From NCBI RefSeq assembly GCF_017744435.1, contig NZ_JAGIBG010000034.1:1-59312 (forward strand): 59,312 bases of DNA. The letters are read 5' to 3'. Positions 33,494-41,774 of this stretch are shown here, in pieces. The notes under the pieces were generated by a model. That model worked only from the letters and a program-made list of their open reading frames with translations. It had not been told where the DNA came from and did not search any database. Made by a program: the position numbers and the translations under genes. The stretch comes from Pseudomonas sp. (GTDB taxonomy: Bacteria; Pseudomonadota; Gammaproteobacteria; Pseudomonadales; Pseudomonadaceae). Positions within the stretch are counted from its first letter, which is position 1, and each line of letters begins with the position of its first letter.

Positions 33494-35218
33494 TCAGGCT
33501 GCGTCGGCTCGCACCCGCAGCCGGTCATAGGCAGTCTGCTCTTCGGCATCCAGAGCGATCAGGTATGGCTCGACTGCCTTCTTGAAGCTGGTCATCTCAC
33601 CGTTTTCGCCCTTTTTCAGATGGCAGTGACAGAACCACTCGCCATCGTTGCGCTCGGGGAAGTCCACCCGATGGTGATAAAGGCCCCAGCGGCTTTCCTC
33701 GCGGAACAACGAGGCGCGCGCCGCCATCTCGGCACAGTCGCGGATCACCGAAACCTCCATTGCACGCATCAGTTCGTGAGGGTTGCTGGCCTTCATCTGC
33801 GCAAGGTCACGCTCGATCTCGGCAAAGCGCGCCAGGCCGATTTCCATCTTTCTGGTTACCTTGGGCGGCTGCAGGTAGTCGTTGACCATGCGCCGCAACT
33901 TGTACTCGACCTGCGCCGGTGGCAGGCCATGCTCACGTTGCAGCGGGGCGAACACCCGTGCGCGCTCGCGCTCGACCTGCTCGACATCGACTTCGGCAAG
34001 TTCGCGCCCGGCCACGTACCGCGCGGCGTTGATACCGGCAAACCAACCGTAGGTGAACGCGCCGAGCATGTAGTTGTGCGGCACCGCAGCCATGTCACCG
34101 GCGGCATACAAGCCCTTGACGCTGGTCTCGGCCTTCTCGTTGACCCACACCCCCGAGGCCGAATGCCCCGAGCAGAAGCCGATCTCGGAGATATGCATTT
34201 CGACCATGTGCTGGCGGTAATCGGTGCCACGCCCGGCATGGAACTGGCCGCGGCTGGGGCGCTCGTTGCTGTGCAGGATCTCTTCGATGTTCTGGATGGT
34301 TTCCTCGGCCAGGTGGTCGAGCTTGAGGAACACCGGGCCGTTGCCACCTTCGAGCTCCTGGTGGAACTCCCACATCATCTGCCCGCTCCAGTAGTCGCAC
34401 TCGATGAAGCGCTCACCCTGGCTGTTGGCGGTGTAGCCACCCAGTGGGCCGGTGACGTAGGCGCAGGCCGGGCCGTTGTAGTCCTTGATCAGCGGGTTGA
34501 TCTGGAAGCACTCGAGGTTGGCCAGCTCGGCGCCGGCATGGTAGGCCATGGCATAACCGTCGCCGGCATTGGTCGGGTTCTCGTAGGTGCCCATCAGGTA
34601 ACCCGACGATGGCAGGCCCAGGCGCCCGGCGGCGCCGCAGGCGAGGATCACCGCCTTGGCCCGCACCACGCGAAACTCGCCGCTACGGCAATCGAAGCCC
34701 AGTACACCGGCAGCGGCACCTTCGGCATCGAGCAGCACGCGGGTGCAGACCATGCGGTTGCTGATCTCGACCCGGGCACGCTTGAGCTGGCGGTACAGTA
34801 CCTTCTTGATGTCGTGGCCTTCGGGCATGGGCAGCACGTACGCCCCCATGTGGTGGACCTTCTTCACCGCGTAGTCGCCGGTTTCATCCTTTTCGAACTT
34901 CACCCCCCAGCGGTCAAGCTGCTCGATCGTCTCGAAACTGTGGGTGGCATAGGCATGCACGGCGGCCTGGTTGACAATGCCGTCGTTGGCCACGGTAATT
35001 TCCTTGGTGTACTGCTCGGGTGTGGCATGGCCAGGGATGATGGCGTTGTTCAGGCCGTCCATGCCCATGCTGATGGCACCGCTGCGCTTGACGTTGGCCT
35101 TGTCCAGCAACAGTACGCGCAGGTGCTTGTCGTGCTCCTTGGCCTTGATCGCCGCCATCGGCCCGGCGGTGCCACCGCCGATGACGATGATGTCGTAGTC
35201 CTGGGTTTCGATGCTCAT
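33494..35218 (-). CDS. AprA-like FAD oxidoreductase (fumarate reductase/SDH flavoprotein superfamily)
   Basis: This 574-aa flavoprotein has an N-terminal dinucleotide fold (IIVIGGGTAGPMAA, 11-23), a capping domain, the C-terminal FAD motif SVKGLYAAGDMAA, and a helical tail. The GHSASGVWV segment before that motif resembles adenylylsulfate reductase alpha subunit rather than the fumarate reductase HPTG/RLGGNS pattern. The paired ferredoxin gene supports an AprAB-like two-subunit enzyme. It has 22 Met and 10 Cys, unlike the sulfur-starvation proteins nearby. Its start overlaps the gntR stop by 4 bp. The substrate is unknown; no sulfate adenylyltransferase is nearby, so real APS reduction is doubtful. 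Confidence 0.8.
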   Translation of the reverse strand: MSIETQDYDIIVIGGGTAGPMAAIKAKEHDKHLRVLLLDKANVKRSGAISMGMDGLNNAIIPGHATPEQYTKEITVANDGIVNQAAVHAYATHSFETIEQLDRWGVKFEKDETGDYAVKKVHHMGAYVLPMPEGHDIKKVLYRQLKRARVEISNRMVCTRVLLDAEGAAAGVLGFDCRSGEFRVVRAKAVILACGAAGRLGLPSSGYLMGTYENPTNAGDGYAMAYHAGAELANLECFQINPLIKDYNGPACAYVTGPLGGYTANSQGERFIECDYWSGQMMWEFHQELEGGNGPVFLKLDHLAEETIQNIEEILHSNERPSRGQFHAGRGTDYRQHMVEMHISEIGFCSGHSASGVWVNEKAETSVKGLYAAGDMAAVPHNYMLGAFTYGWFAGINAARYVAGRELAEVDVEQVERERARVFAPLQREHGLPPAQVEYKLRRMVNDYLQPPKVTRKMEIGLARFAEIERDLAQMKASNPHELMRAMEVSVIRDCAEMAARASLFREESRWGLYHHRVDFPERNDGEWFCHCHLKKGENGEMTSFKKAVEPYLIALDAEEQTAYDRLRVRADAA

Positions 35219-35964
35219 GCCTTGCTCCCCCTCTGGCGGTCGATACGCAGGCGGTACTGGAAGGCATCGCCGCGGTAGTACAGGTGTTCGAAGTCCAGCG
35301 GCGTGCCGTCGGCGGCGTGGGTCAGGCGCTCGATGCGCATGATCGGTGCACCCTCCTCCACCTCCAGCGCCTGGGTCAGGTCGCTGTCGGCCAGCACTGC
35401 GTCAATGGCCAGGTCGGCATGCCCCAGGGCGATGCCGCAGTCGTTTTCCAGCAGCAGGAAGATGTCGCGGGTGACCAGGTCGGCCTTTTCCAGCTTTTCG
35501 CCGACGGCCTTGGGCAACCAGGTCAGCTCCAGCGACACCGGCTCGCGGTTGATCAGCCGTACCCGGCGGATCTCGGTGACCAGGCTGCCCTCTTCGACCT
35601 GCAGCCGCGCGGCGACCAGCGCATTGGCCGGCACATGACGGAAGCTGCGCAGGCGGTTGATCACCTCGTAGCCCATCTGCGTCATCGACTCGCCCAGGCC
35701 CTGCAGGGTGCTGACGTTCTGGAACGCCTTGGGCTTGGCGACAAAGGTGCCTTTGCCGTGGATCTTGAAGATCAGCCCTTCTTTCTGCAGATCACCCAGC
35801 GCCTGGCGCACGGTGATGCGGCTGACCTCGAACGCCTTGCCCAGCTCGCTTTCCGAGGGCATGCGGCTATGCAGTGGATACGTACCGTCGAGGATGCGCT
35901 CGCGCAGCAATTCCTTGAGCTGGGTGTAGAGCGGTACCGGGGACAGAGGGAGCAGTTCGGCCAT
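35215..35964 (-). CDS. GntR-family regulator with UTRA domain (HutC type)
   Basis: This 249-aa transcription factor has a winged helix at about 8-75 (ELGKAFEVSRITVRQALGDL) and a UTRA ligand-binding domain at about 95-240. It is the first gene of the five-gene operon ending with DUF971 and probably controls it. A perfect 16-bp palindrome lies 23 bp upstream of its ATG. The ligand is likely the substrate of the AprA-like enzyme or a derivative; not predictable by eye. Confidence 0.88.
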   Translation of the reverse strand: MAELLPLSPVPLYTQLKELLRERILDGTYPLHSRMPSESELGKAFEVSRITVRQALGDLQKEGLIFKIHGKGTFVAKPKAFQNVSTLQGLGESMTQMGYEVINRLRSFRHVPANALVAARLQVEEGSLVTEIRRVRLINREPVSLELTWLPKAVGEKLEKADLVTRDIFLLLENDCGIALGHADLAIDAVLADSDLTQALEVEEGAPIMRIERLTHAADGTPLDFEHLYYRGDAFQYRLRIDRQRGSKA

Positions 35965-35986
35965 GGGATCTCTTCGCTGATCGATG

Positions 35987-36002
35987 ACTTGTTATAACAA
36001 GT
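35987..36002. promoter_or_regulatory. Perfect palindromic operator for the GntR-led operon
   Basis: ACTTGTTATAACAAGT is a perfect 16-bp palindrome just upstream of the gntR ATG. Its centre GTTATAAC is close to the GTnTAnAC pattern of HutC-type GntR sites, so autoregulation by the adjacent regulator is likely. Confidence 0.65.
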
Positions 36003-36162
36003 TGTGACCAGAGCATAGAGGGCATAAGAACTCGTAAGGAAATACTGATATCGCATATGGATAGATGGATTTTCGCTGGCCTGAACCGGCCACGGTGGAA
36101 AAACAGCCATAGATCAAGGCGATGGACGCCGCCGAATCAGATGGGTATCATGCGTGCGCGTT

Positions 36163-36239
36163 GCACTCGTAGCTCAGCTGGATAGAGTACTGCCCTCCGA
36201 AGGCAGGGGTCGTGGGTTCGAATCCCGCCGAGTGCGCCA
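36163..36239 (+). tRNA. tRNA-Arg (anticodon CCG)
   Basis: A 77-base cloverleaf: acceptor GCACTCG/CGAGTGC, D arm GCTC..GAGT, anticodon stem CTGCC/GGCAG with loop CTCCGAA (anticodon CCG, reads CGG), T arm with TTCGAAT, encoded CCA end at 36237-36239. It is followed at once by a strong terminator. Confidence 0.96.
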
Positions 36240-36247
36240 TATCAGAA

Positions 36248-36275
36248 AGCCCTGGGATCACTCCCGGGGCTTTTT
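36248..36275 (+). terminator. Rho-independent terminator after tRNA-Arg
   Basis: AGCCCTGGGA-TCAC-TCCCGGGGCT forms a 10-bp stem (one G-T pair) followed by TTTT, nine bases after the tRNA. Confidence 0.9.
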
Positions 36276-36396
36276 CATTTGTGCGACATGTCGCGTTCCA
36301 GGCTCTCCCGTGCCATGGGTCATTGATGTTAGCGTGGGTCCCTTCCCGTTTCCGACGGGTACCCAACAACAATGATTCGCGAAGGAATGCGCGCTC

Positions 36397-38127
36397 ATGC
36401 ACCTGAAAAAGCTCACCTCCACCGCCCTGCTGCTGGCCAGCATCGGCCTGTTCACCCAACCGGCCCAGGCCAACCTGACCCAGCAACAGTCTGCCGCCAT
36501 CGTCAAAGCTTTCGACGGCAGCAACCCGGCCGACTTCAAGCAATTCCTCGGCAAACTCAAAGGTAGCGACCTGGCCAAGGCCGACAACCTCGCTGCCACC
36601 CTCGACGCCTACCTGGCCGGCAAGCCGCTCGCCGCCGAGCAGCAGAACGAGATCAACCGCCTGCTTGGCCTGTACACCCGCATCAAGTACGCCAAGGCCG
36701 CCACGGAAAACCTGCGTGAACTGGTGGCCATTCCCACTTTCAGTGTCGACGGTGTACCGCAGCACGAAAACCCTGAATTCCTGAAGATTGCCGACAAGAT
36801 CAAGGCCCTGGCCGAGAGCTTCGGCCTGGCCTTCCGCAACGTCGACAACCGCGTCTACGAGATTACGCTGGGCGAAGGCAAGGAAGTGGTCGGCATCCAC
36901 GCCCACGCTGACGTGGTGCCGGTCAACCCGGACAACTGGAAGCTGGCCGACGGCACCCGCCTCGACCCGTTCAAGGTCACCCTGGTCGGCGACCGCATGT
37001 ACGGCCGTGGTACCGAGGATGACAAGAACGGCATCATCGTCGCGCTGTATGCGCTGAAAGTGGCCAAGGACGAAAACCTGCCCCTGGCCCGGCAGTTCAA
37101 GCTGCTGATCGACACCACCGAAGAAACCAGCGGCGACGCCATCCCCTATTACTTCGAGCGCAACCCTACCCCCGACTACAACCTGGCACTCGATGGCGGC
37201 TACCCGGTGGTGATTGCCGAGAAAGGCTACGGCACGGTCATGGCCAGCTTCAGCAAACGCCCGGCCACGGGCAAGGGCGCGGAAATCGTCAACCTGACCG
37301 GCGGCCTGGCGACCAACCAGATTCCGACCACGTCGGTGGCGACCCTGGTGGCGGATAACCCGGCGGAACTGGCCAAGCGCCTGGAGATGGCCGGCGCCGA
37401 CTACGTAAAGCGCAATGGCAATGATTTCAGCATCGACGCCAAGGTCGACGGCAAGAACGTGCTACTCACCGTGACCGGCGTTTCTGCCCACTCCTCGGAG
37501 CCAGAGTCCGGCGTCAACCCGGTGGCCCGCATGCTCGACTTCCTCAATGGCCTGGGGCAGCAAGTGCCGCTCAAGCACAACCACTTCACCGATGCCGCCC
37601 GCTACGCCGCCGACAACTGGGGCCTGGACTACCTGGGCAAGAAGCTCGGCATCGGCTTCGAGGACACGTTCATGGGCCCGCTGACCACCTCGCTGACCTT
37701 CGTCGGCGTGGATGCCAAGGGCCTGAAGCTGGCCGTGAACCTGCGCATCCCCAAAGGCAAGCCGCTGGCCACGCTCAAGGACCAACTGGCCGACAAGCTG
37801 GGCAAATGGACCCGTCAGAGCCACACCTCGGTCGCCTTCGACTACAGCCTCGACGAGCCGATGTTCCGCAACCCCGAAGGCGAATGGGTCAAGGCGCTGC
37901 TCGATGTGGCCAGCGAGAACCTGGGCATGAAGCACGCGTTCGGCACCTCGGCCGGCGCGACGTCAGTGCACGACCTGCCTAACGGCGTGCAGTTCGGCCT
38001 GGCCATGCCGGATGTGAAGTACACCGGGCACAACGACAACGAGTTCAAGACCGTGGAGCAATTCATGCTCGACCTGCAGGTGGTGAGCGAGATGGTGGCG
38101 CGGATCGGGCAGATGCCTAAGCTTTGA
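36397..38127 (+). CDS. M20-family dipeptidase, exported
   Basis: This metallopeptidase probably cleaves dipeptides in the periplasm. The product is 576 aa with signal peptide 1-26 (cleavage near AQA-NLT) and an N-terminal extension of about 75 residues before the peptidase core. M20 zinc-site motifs are present: HAHADVVPVNPDNW, YGRGTEDDKNG and DTTEETSGD, with His/Glu in SAHSSEPESGVNP. It resembles PepV-type enzymes, but the signal peptide is unlike lactococcal PepV. It is a single gene after the tRNA terminator. Confidence 0.87.
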   Translation: MHLKKLTSTALLLASIGLFTQPAQANLTQQQSAAIVKAFDGSNPADFKQFLGKLKGSDLAKADNLAATLDAYLAGKPLAAEQQNEINRLLGLYTRIKYAKAATENLRELVAIPTFSVDGVPQHENPEFLKIADKIKALAESFGLAFRNVDNRVYEITLGEGKEVVGIHAHADVVPVNPDNWKLADGTRLDPFKVTLVGDRMYGRGTEDDKNGIIVALYALKVAKDENLPLARQFKLLIDTTEETSGDAIPYYFERNPTPDYNLALDGGYPVVIAEKGYGTVMASFSKRPATGKGAEIVNLTGGLATNQIPTTSVATLVADNPAELAKRLEMAGADYVKRNGNDFSIDAKVDGKNVLLTVTGVSAHSSEPESGVNPVARMLDFLNGLGQQVPLKHNHFTDAARYAADNWGLDYLGKKLGIGFEDTFMGPLTTSLTFVGVDAKGLKLAVNLRIPKGKPLATLKDQLADKLGKWTRQSHTSVAFDYSLDEPMFRNPEGEWVKALLDVASENLGMKHAFGTSAGATSVHDLPNGVQFGLAMPDVKYTGHNDNEFKTVEQFMLDLQVVSEMVARIGQMPKL

Positions 38128-38312
38128 GCAATGCTTGCAGCGGCGTAGCCATCCAACTACCATTGGCCCTGACTACGACGACAGCAGAAAATTTGTCGGC
38201 GGTGCTGCGAAGGCCCCGGAATACTGGGGTCATATGAAGGGAGATTGCAGGCAACATGAGTCGTTCCACTTGAGTGTGGGAGATTCGCCTCCAAAGCCGT
38301 CCTTCCGCGTAG

Positions 38313-38825
38313 TCAGCTGATATTCCTGATCTTGGCCTCGGTTGCATGATATGCAGTAACCGGGGCCAAGTACTTTCTACCTCCCTGAACTCGTATCCTG
38401 ACCACGGCGACTGCATAAAAGCGCGCTTTGCCAATGCGAACTTTCTGTCGCGTATTGAAGACGATCGCTTGTGCATGCTTGGGCTTGTTCAAGCCAACCT
38501 GGCTTAGCGGCGAATAGGCCGCAAGCAGAATTTCCAAGACCTCCTCAACCGTACATCGATCTTTGGTCATCCGCGCATCCAAAGGATGAGCGACCGCTTC
38601 CAGATCAATGAGAACGCCTCTTTGATTGGGCACATCCCAGCCCTTCTCCTTGCAGATCTTCCTGACACGATCAAACTGCTTAGGCGTGAGCAAATACGAG
38701 AACGCAGGCACACCTTCATCATTTACCCTGTGGTCAGCGGAGCGACGGCGGGCCAGTGCAATTTCAACCAAGGCAATGAAGGCATCTTGCAACGCGCTAC
38801 GCCTGGGTAATTGTGAGTTCTCCAT
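38313..38825 (-). CDS. Orphan protein, possible BECR-fold nuclease/toxin-like
   Basis: I do not recognise this 170-aa protein (181 aa if GTG 38858 is used). The C-terminal half is helix then beta-rich, with TRQKVRIGKARFYAVAVVRI and a terminal LAPVTAYHATEAKIRNI. This layout recalls barnase/EndoU/colicin/RelE-like (BECR) toxin domains, but the match is by pattern only. It stands alone in an accessory-looking patch between the dipeptidase and the hydrolase, and no immunity gene is obvious. A CGCCCGTG/CACGGGCG hairpin (38873-38898) lies upstream. Confidence 0.55.
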   Translation of the reverse strand: MENSQLPRRSALQDAFIALVEIALARRRSADHRVNDEGVPAFSYLLTPKQFDRVRKICKEKGWDVPNQRGVLIDLEAVAHPLDARMTKDRCTVEEVLEILLAAYSPLSQVGLNKPKHAQAIVFNTRQKVRIGKARFYAVAVVRIRVQGGRKYLAPVTAYHATEAKIRNIS

Positions 38826-39200
38826 GACTTCTTGTTTTCCATCGCGAGCATTCTCCACCCCAGAAAGATCAACGCCCGTGTGCGCGGCACCACGGGCGTG
38901 AGGATCTCAGTTAGTAGTGGAAATTAAGCCTTTGATTGCGATGGGTAAATTCGAATTCCGATGCCGTGGGAGGGCAGCTTTCGTAGGCAAATTCTGAAAA
39001 ATTTGAAGTCCGCCCATCCCTTTTCCTTCTCCAACGTGTGTACCCGCTCTCTCGCCAGCAGCGCGTTCTGATGACGCTTTTCAATCCGCCAACACCACTC
39101 TCGGACGTGTCTCACACGCCAGAGCGGTGTTGGCAACCTGCATGGCCAGGCGTGGGGCTGGAAAGATGTACGTCCATCTCCGCGCCTACGAGGGCACGCC
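38826..39200. other. 375-bp interval without a credible gene
   Basis: It holds a CGCCCGTG/CACGGGCG hairpin (38873-38898) and an imperfect inverted repeat CCAACACCaCTCT / AGAGcGGTGTTGG (39089-39132). An open frame on the minus strand (38924-39286) has no ribosome site, runs into the hydrolase gene and resembles no protein, so I do not call it. Confidence 0.6.
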
Positions 39201-40205
39201 ATGTATCGCCTTTTCACCTGCCTGATGTTGCTGTTTCTGACTTCCCTGGCCAACGCCAGCGAGCCGATTGCTGCCTGGCCGCACAAGACCTACTACCGCA
39301 GCATCGAGATAGACGGACAGCACACCTTCTATCGCGAGGCAGGTGACGCCAGCAGGCCCACCTTGCTGTTGCTGCACGGTTTTCCCTCGTCATCACATAC
39401 TTACCGCGAGCTGATTCCACTACTCTCAGGGCACTATCACATCATTGCGCCCGATTACCTTGGCTCGGGTTACAGTGCCCCTCTCGCCCCCCAGCAAGCG
39501 CCCTATACCTTTGACCGGCTGGCTGAGCATATCGCCGCATTCACCGAGCGACTCGGACTACGCCAATACAGCCTCTACATCCAGGATTTCGGTGCGCCGG
39601 TGGGCTTTCGCCTGATGCAGCTGCAACCGGAGCGTCTGCAAGCACTGGTGGTGCAGAATGCCAATGCCTACCTGCAAGGCCTGACACCCACACGCCTGAC
39701 GTTCTTCGAACAAGCTCATCGCGACCGCTCGGCCGCCAACCTGCTGCGCCTGTACGGCCTGACAACTGCCGAAGGCGTGATCAACCAGCAATATCTGCGT
39801 GATGTGGCCATGCACCCAGAACGCATCAGTCCCGATGCCTGGACCCACGACCTGCTGACATTGGCCGAGCCCTCGCGGCAGCAGGCTCAAGTGCAGTTGT
39901 TTCAGGACTACTGGAAAAGTATCGAGGCCTATCCCCAGTGGCAGGCGTTTTTGCGCAAACGGCAGCCACCGACCTTGGTGGTCTGGGGGCAGAATGACCC
40001 AGCATTCGTTAGCGATGGCGCACTGGCCTATAGGCAAGACCTGCCCGCAGCCCAGATTCACCTGATAGATGCCGGACATTTCGCGGTAGAGGAACAACCG
40101 GTGGTCATCGCCCAACATGTCGTCGGCTTCATGCAGGGGCTGGAGCAGCAAGGGCACCTGGCCACAACGTCGAACACACCTGATGCAATCACTGGTGTGC
40201 CTTGA
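39201..40205 (+). CDS. Exported alpha/beta hydrolase (epoxide hydrolase/dehalogenase type)
   Basis: This 334-aa protein has signal peptide 1-19 (cleavage near ANA-SEP). The alpha/beta hydrolase core has an HGFPSSSHTYR oxyanion segment (59-69), nucleophile Asp129 in YIQDFGAPVGF, acid Asp266 in WGQNDPAF and His293 in DAGHFAVEE. An Asp nucleophile with HGFP favours epoxide hydrolase or haloalkane dehalogenase chemistry over esterase. It is likely periplasmic. The start has GAGG upstream. It is monocistronic and next to the orphan gene in an accessory-looking patch; the substrate is unknown. Confidence 0.82.
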   Translation: MYRLFTCLMLLFLTSLANASEPIAAWPHKTYYRSIEIDGQHTFYREAGDASRPTLLLLHGFPSSSHTYRELIPLLSGHYHIIAPDYLGSGYSAPLAPQQAPYTFDRLAEHIAAFTERLGLRQYSLYIQDFGAPVGFRLMQLQPERLQALVVQNANAYLQGLTPTRLTFFEQAHRDRSAANLLRLYGLTTAEGVINQQYLRDVAMHPERISPDAWTHDLLTLAEPSRQQAQVQLFQDYWKSIEAYPQWQAFLRKRQPPTLVVWGQNDPAFVSDGALAYRQDLPAAQIHLIDAGHFAVEEQPVVIAQHVVGFMQGLEQQGHLATTSNTPDAITGVP

Positions 40206-40317
40206 CCATGACGTTTTTCAATCGACTCCATGCCGTTTCCTGCATTGCCGTGCAGGCTGGCGTGCCGGATGCTTTATTTACTCCAAGCGCTCGTCTTTTT
40301 CACCCGCAGAGGCCCGT

Positions 40318-40755
40318 ATGAAGACCGTCGAACAAATCCTCAAGACCAAGTCCCAGCACCAGACCGTGTACACCATCGGCCCGGATGACTCGGTGCTCGA
40401 CGCCCTGAAACTGCTGGCGGAGAAAAACGTCGGTGCCCTGCCGGTCGTCGAAAACGACCAGGTGGTGGGGATCGTCAGTGAGCGCGACTATGCGCGCAAG
40501 CTGGTGCTCAAGGGCCGCTCCTCGGCCGCCACGCCGGTGCGCGAGATCATGAGCGCACCCGTGATCACGGTGGAGCCGAAGAAGAATCTGGATTACTGCA
40601 TGCAGCAGATGACCGACCGCCACCTGCGCCACTTGCCAGTCGTCGAAAACGGCAAGCTGCTCGGGCTGCTGTCGATCGGTGACCTGGTGAAGGAAACCAT
40701 CGCCGAACAGGCCAGCCTGATCAAGCAGCTGGAGCAGTACATCCGCGGCGAATAG
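40318..40755 (+). CDS. CBS-domain pair protein
   Basis: This 145-aa cytoplasmic protein is made of two CBS domains (about 5-65 and 75-130), with GALPVVENDQVVGIVSERDY and RHLPVVENGKLLGLLSIGDL. Stand-alone CBS pairs bind adenosine nucleotides and modulate partner proteins. I start it at ATG 40318 with AGAGG upstream; the longer frame overlaps the hydrolase and is not needed. The partner is unknown. Confidence 0.88.
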   Translation: MKTVEQILKTKSQHQTVYTIGPDDSVLDALKLLAEKNVGALPVVENDQVVGIVSERDYARKLVLKGRSSAATPVREIMSAPVITVEPKKNLDYCMQQMTDRHLRHLPVVENGKLLGLLSIGDLVKETIAEQASLIKQLEQYIRGE

Positions 40756-40762
40756 CCGGGCC

Positions 40763-41401
40763 TCAGTGGTAGGCGCGCTCCAGTTCGTCCAGCTGATGGT
40801 CGAAACTGCGCAGGCGCGCCGACCAGGTGTACACCAGTACCTCCAGGTCACGATTGAGCACGGCGGTGTTGCCATGGCCGTTGCTCGACGGCTCGCACAG
40901 GTCCAGCTGATAACGCTCGCGGGCCATGGCCGTGGCCACACTGGACAAGTCGCGGGCATTGGCCAGCCAGTGATGGTGATGGTCGTGGATTTCCCGGTCG
41001 AGCGCCCGGCACTGGCGTTTCAGCGCATCCAGGCTCTGCTCCAGCGGGGTGCCCTTGAGCTCGCCCATCACCTCCTCGAAGGTGCGCCCGGAATGCCAGT
41101 AGCTGCCCCAGAAGTAGCGGTCGAACACCGTCTCGACGCGGCGTAGCGCAACTTTGGTGTTCCAGATGGTCAGCAATGTTCGCCCCTGGATCACTTCGCG
41201 CTTGTTCAGGCGCAACTGCTGCCAGGCAATCCAGGTCAGCGCCACCAGCGCGACCGCACCCGTGACGGCGGCGGCAGCGTAGAGGAACTGTATCGCCTGG
41301 TTCATCTGCTGGGTGTGGCGGATGCCGTAGAAGTAACCGGCCGTCAGGGTGCCCAGGATCGTCACGGAGCACCAGAAACCTGGTGCGTAGGGATCTTTCA
41401 T
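40763..41401 (-). CDS. Membrane protein of unknown function
   Basis: I do not recognise this family. The product is 212 aa: two hydrophobic segments near the N-terminus (about 10-28 and 38-57), then a hydrophilic, helix-rich cytoplasmic domain with a His-rich stretch (REIHDHHHHW) and conserved-looking Trp/Tyr positions. I start it at ATG 41401, with AAGAGGGG upstream. The gene converges with the CBS gene, 7 bp apart at their stops. Confidence 0.7.
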   Translation of the reverse strand: MKDPYAPGFWCSVTILGTLTAGYFYGIRHTQQMNQAIQFLYAAAAVTGAVALVALTWIAWQQLRLNKREVIQGRTLLTIWNTKVALRRVETVFDRYFWGSYWHSGRTFEEVMGELKGTPLEQSLDALKRQCRALDREIHDHHHHWLANARDLSSVATAMARERYQLDLCEPSSNGHGNTAVLNRDLEVLVYTWSARLRSFDHQLDELERAYH

Positions 41402-41470
41402 CACGCAAACCCCTCTTGTTTTCCCTGAGCATAGCAACGGCCAATCACTCGTCAGGTGCCGCTCGGCACT

Positions 41471-41713
41471 TTATTTTCGGGGGCGGCGCAGCGCTTCGTT
41501 GAGTTGATCGAAAGGCTCCGCCCAATCGGCATCTTCAATGATGCATTCATTCAGGAAGGCACGCTGGGAGTCGGTCCAGAACGGTGCATCCACCAGCTTG
41601 GTCTCGTTCTTCAACGGTGAATGGCTGGTGATGAACTGGTCAATGCTCTGCGCATCGTCGGGCAGGCCCAGCTGCTTGAATAGCTCGGCGAATGGATGGA
41701 TCGGTGCGTCCAT
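41471..41713 (-). CDS. DUF2789 family protein
   Basis: This 80-aa small soluble protein matches the DUF2789 pattern (FAELFKQLGLPDDAQSIDQFI at the N-terminus, then FWTDSQRAFLNECIIEDADW). The function is unknown. I start it at ATG 41713, with a strong AGGAGG. It is downstream of ybaK on the same strand. Confidence 0.8.
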   Translation of the reverse strand: MDAPIHPFAELFKQLGLPDDAQSIDQFITSHSPLKNETKLVDAPFWTDSQRAFLNECIIEDADWAEPFDQLNEALRRPRK

Positions 41714-41774
41714 GGTTCCTCCTGTGTGCCGGGCTGGCCGTCCACGACGCCGGCCCGGCATTGGCTTGAGAACA

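Noticed and set aside
38924..39286. Minus-strand open frame of 120 codons before the hydrolase gene
   Set aside because: No ribosome site, Arg/Cys/Trp-rich composition, and it overlaps the hydrolase signal-peptide region.
36163..40205. Genomic island inserted at tRNA-Arg(CCG)
   Set aside because: The tRNA is a common integration site and the 38.1-40.2 kb patch looks accessory, but there is no integrase, no duplicated tRNA end, and the dipeptidase lies between.
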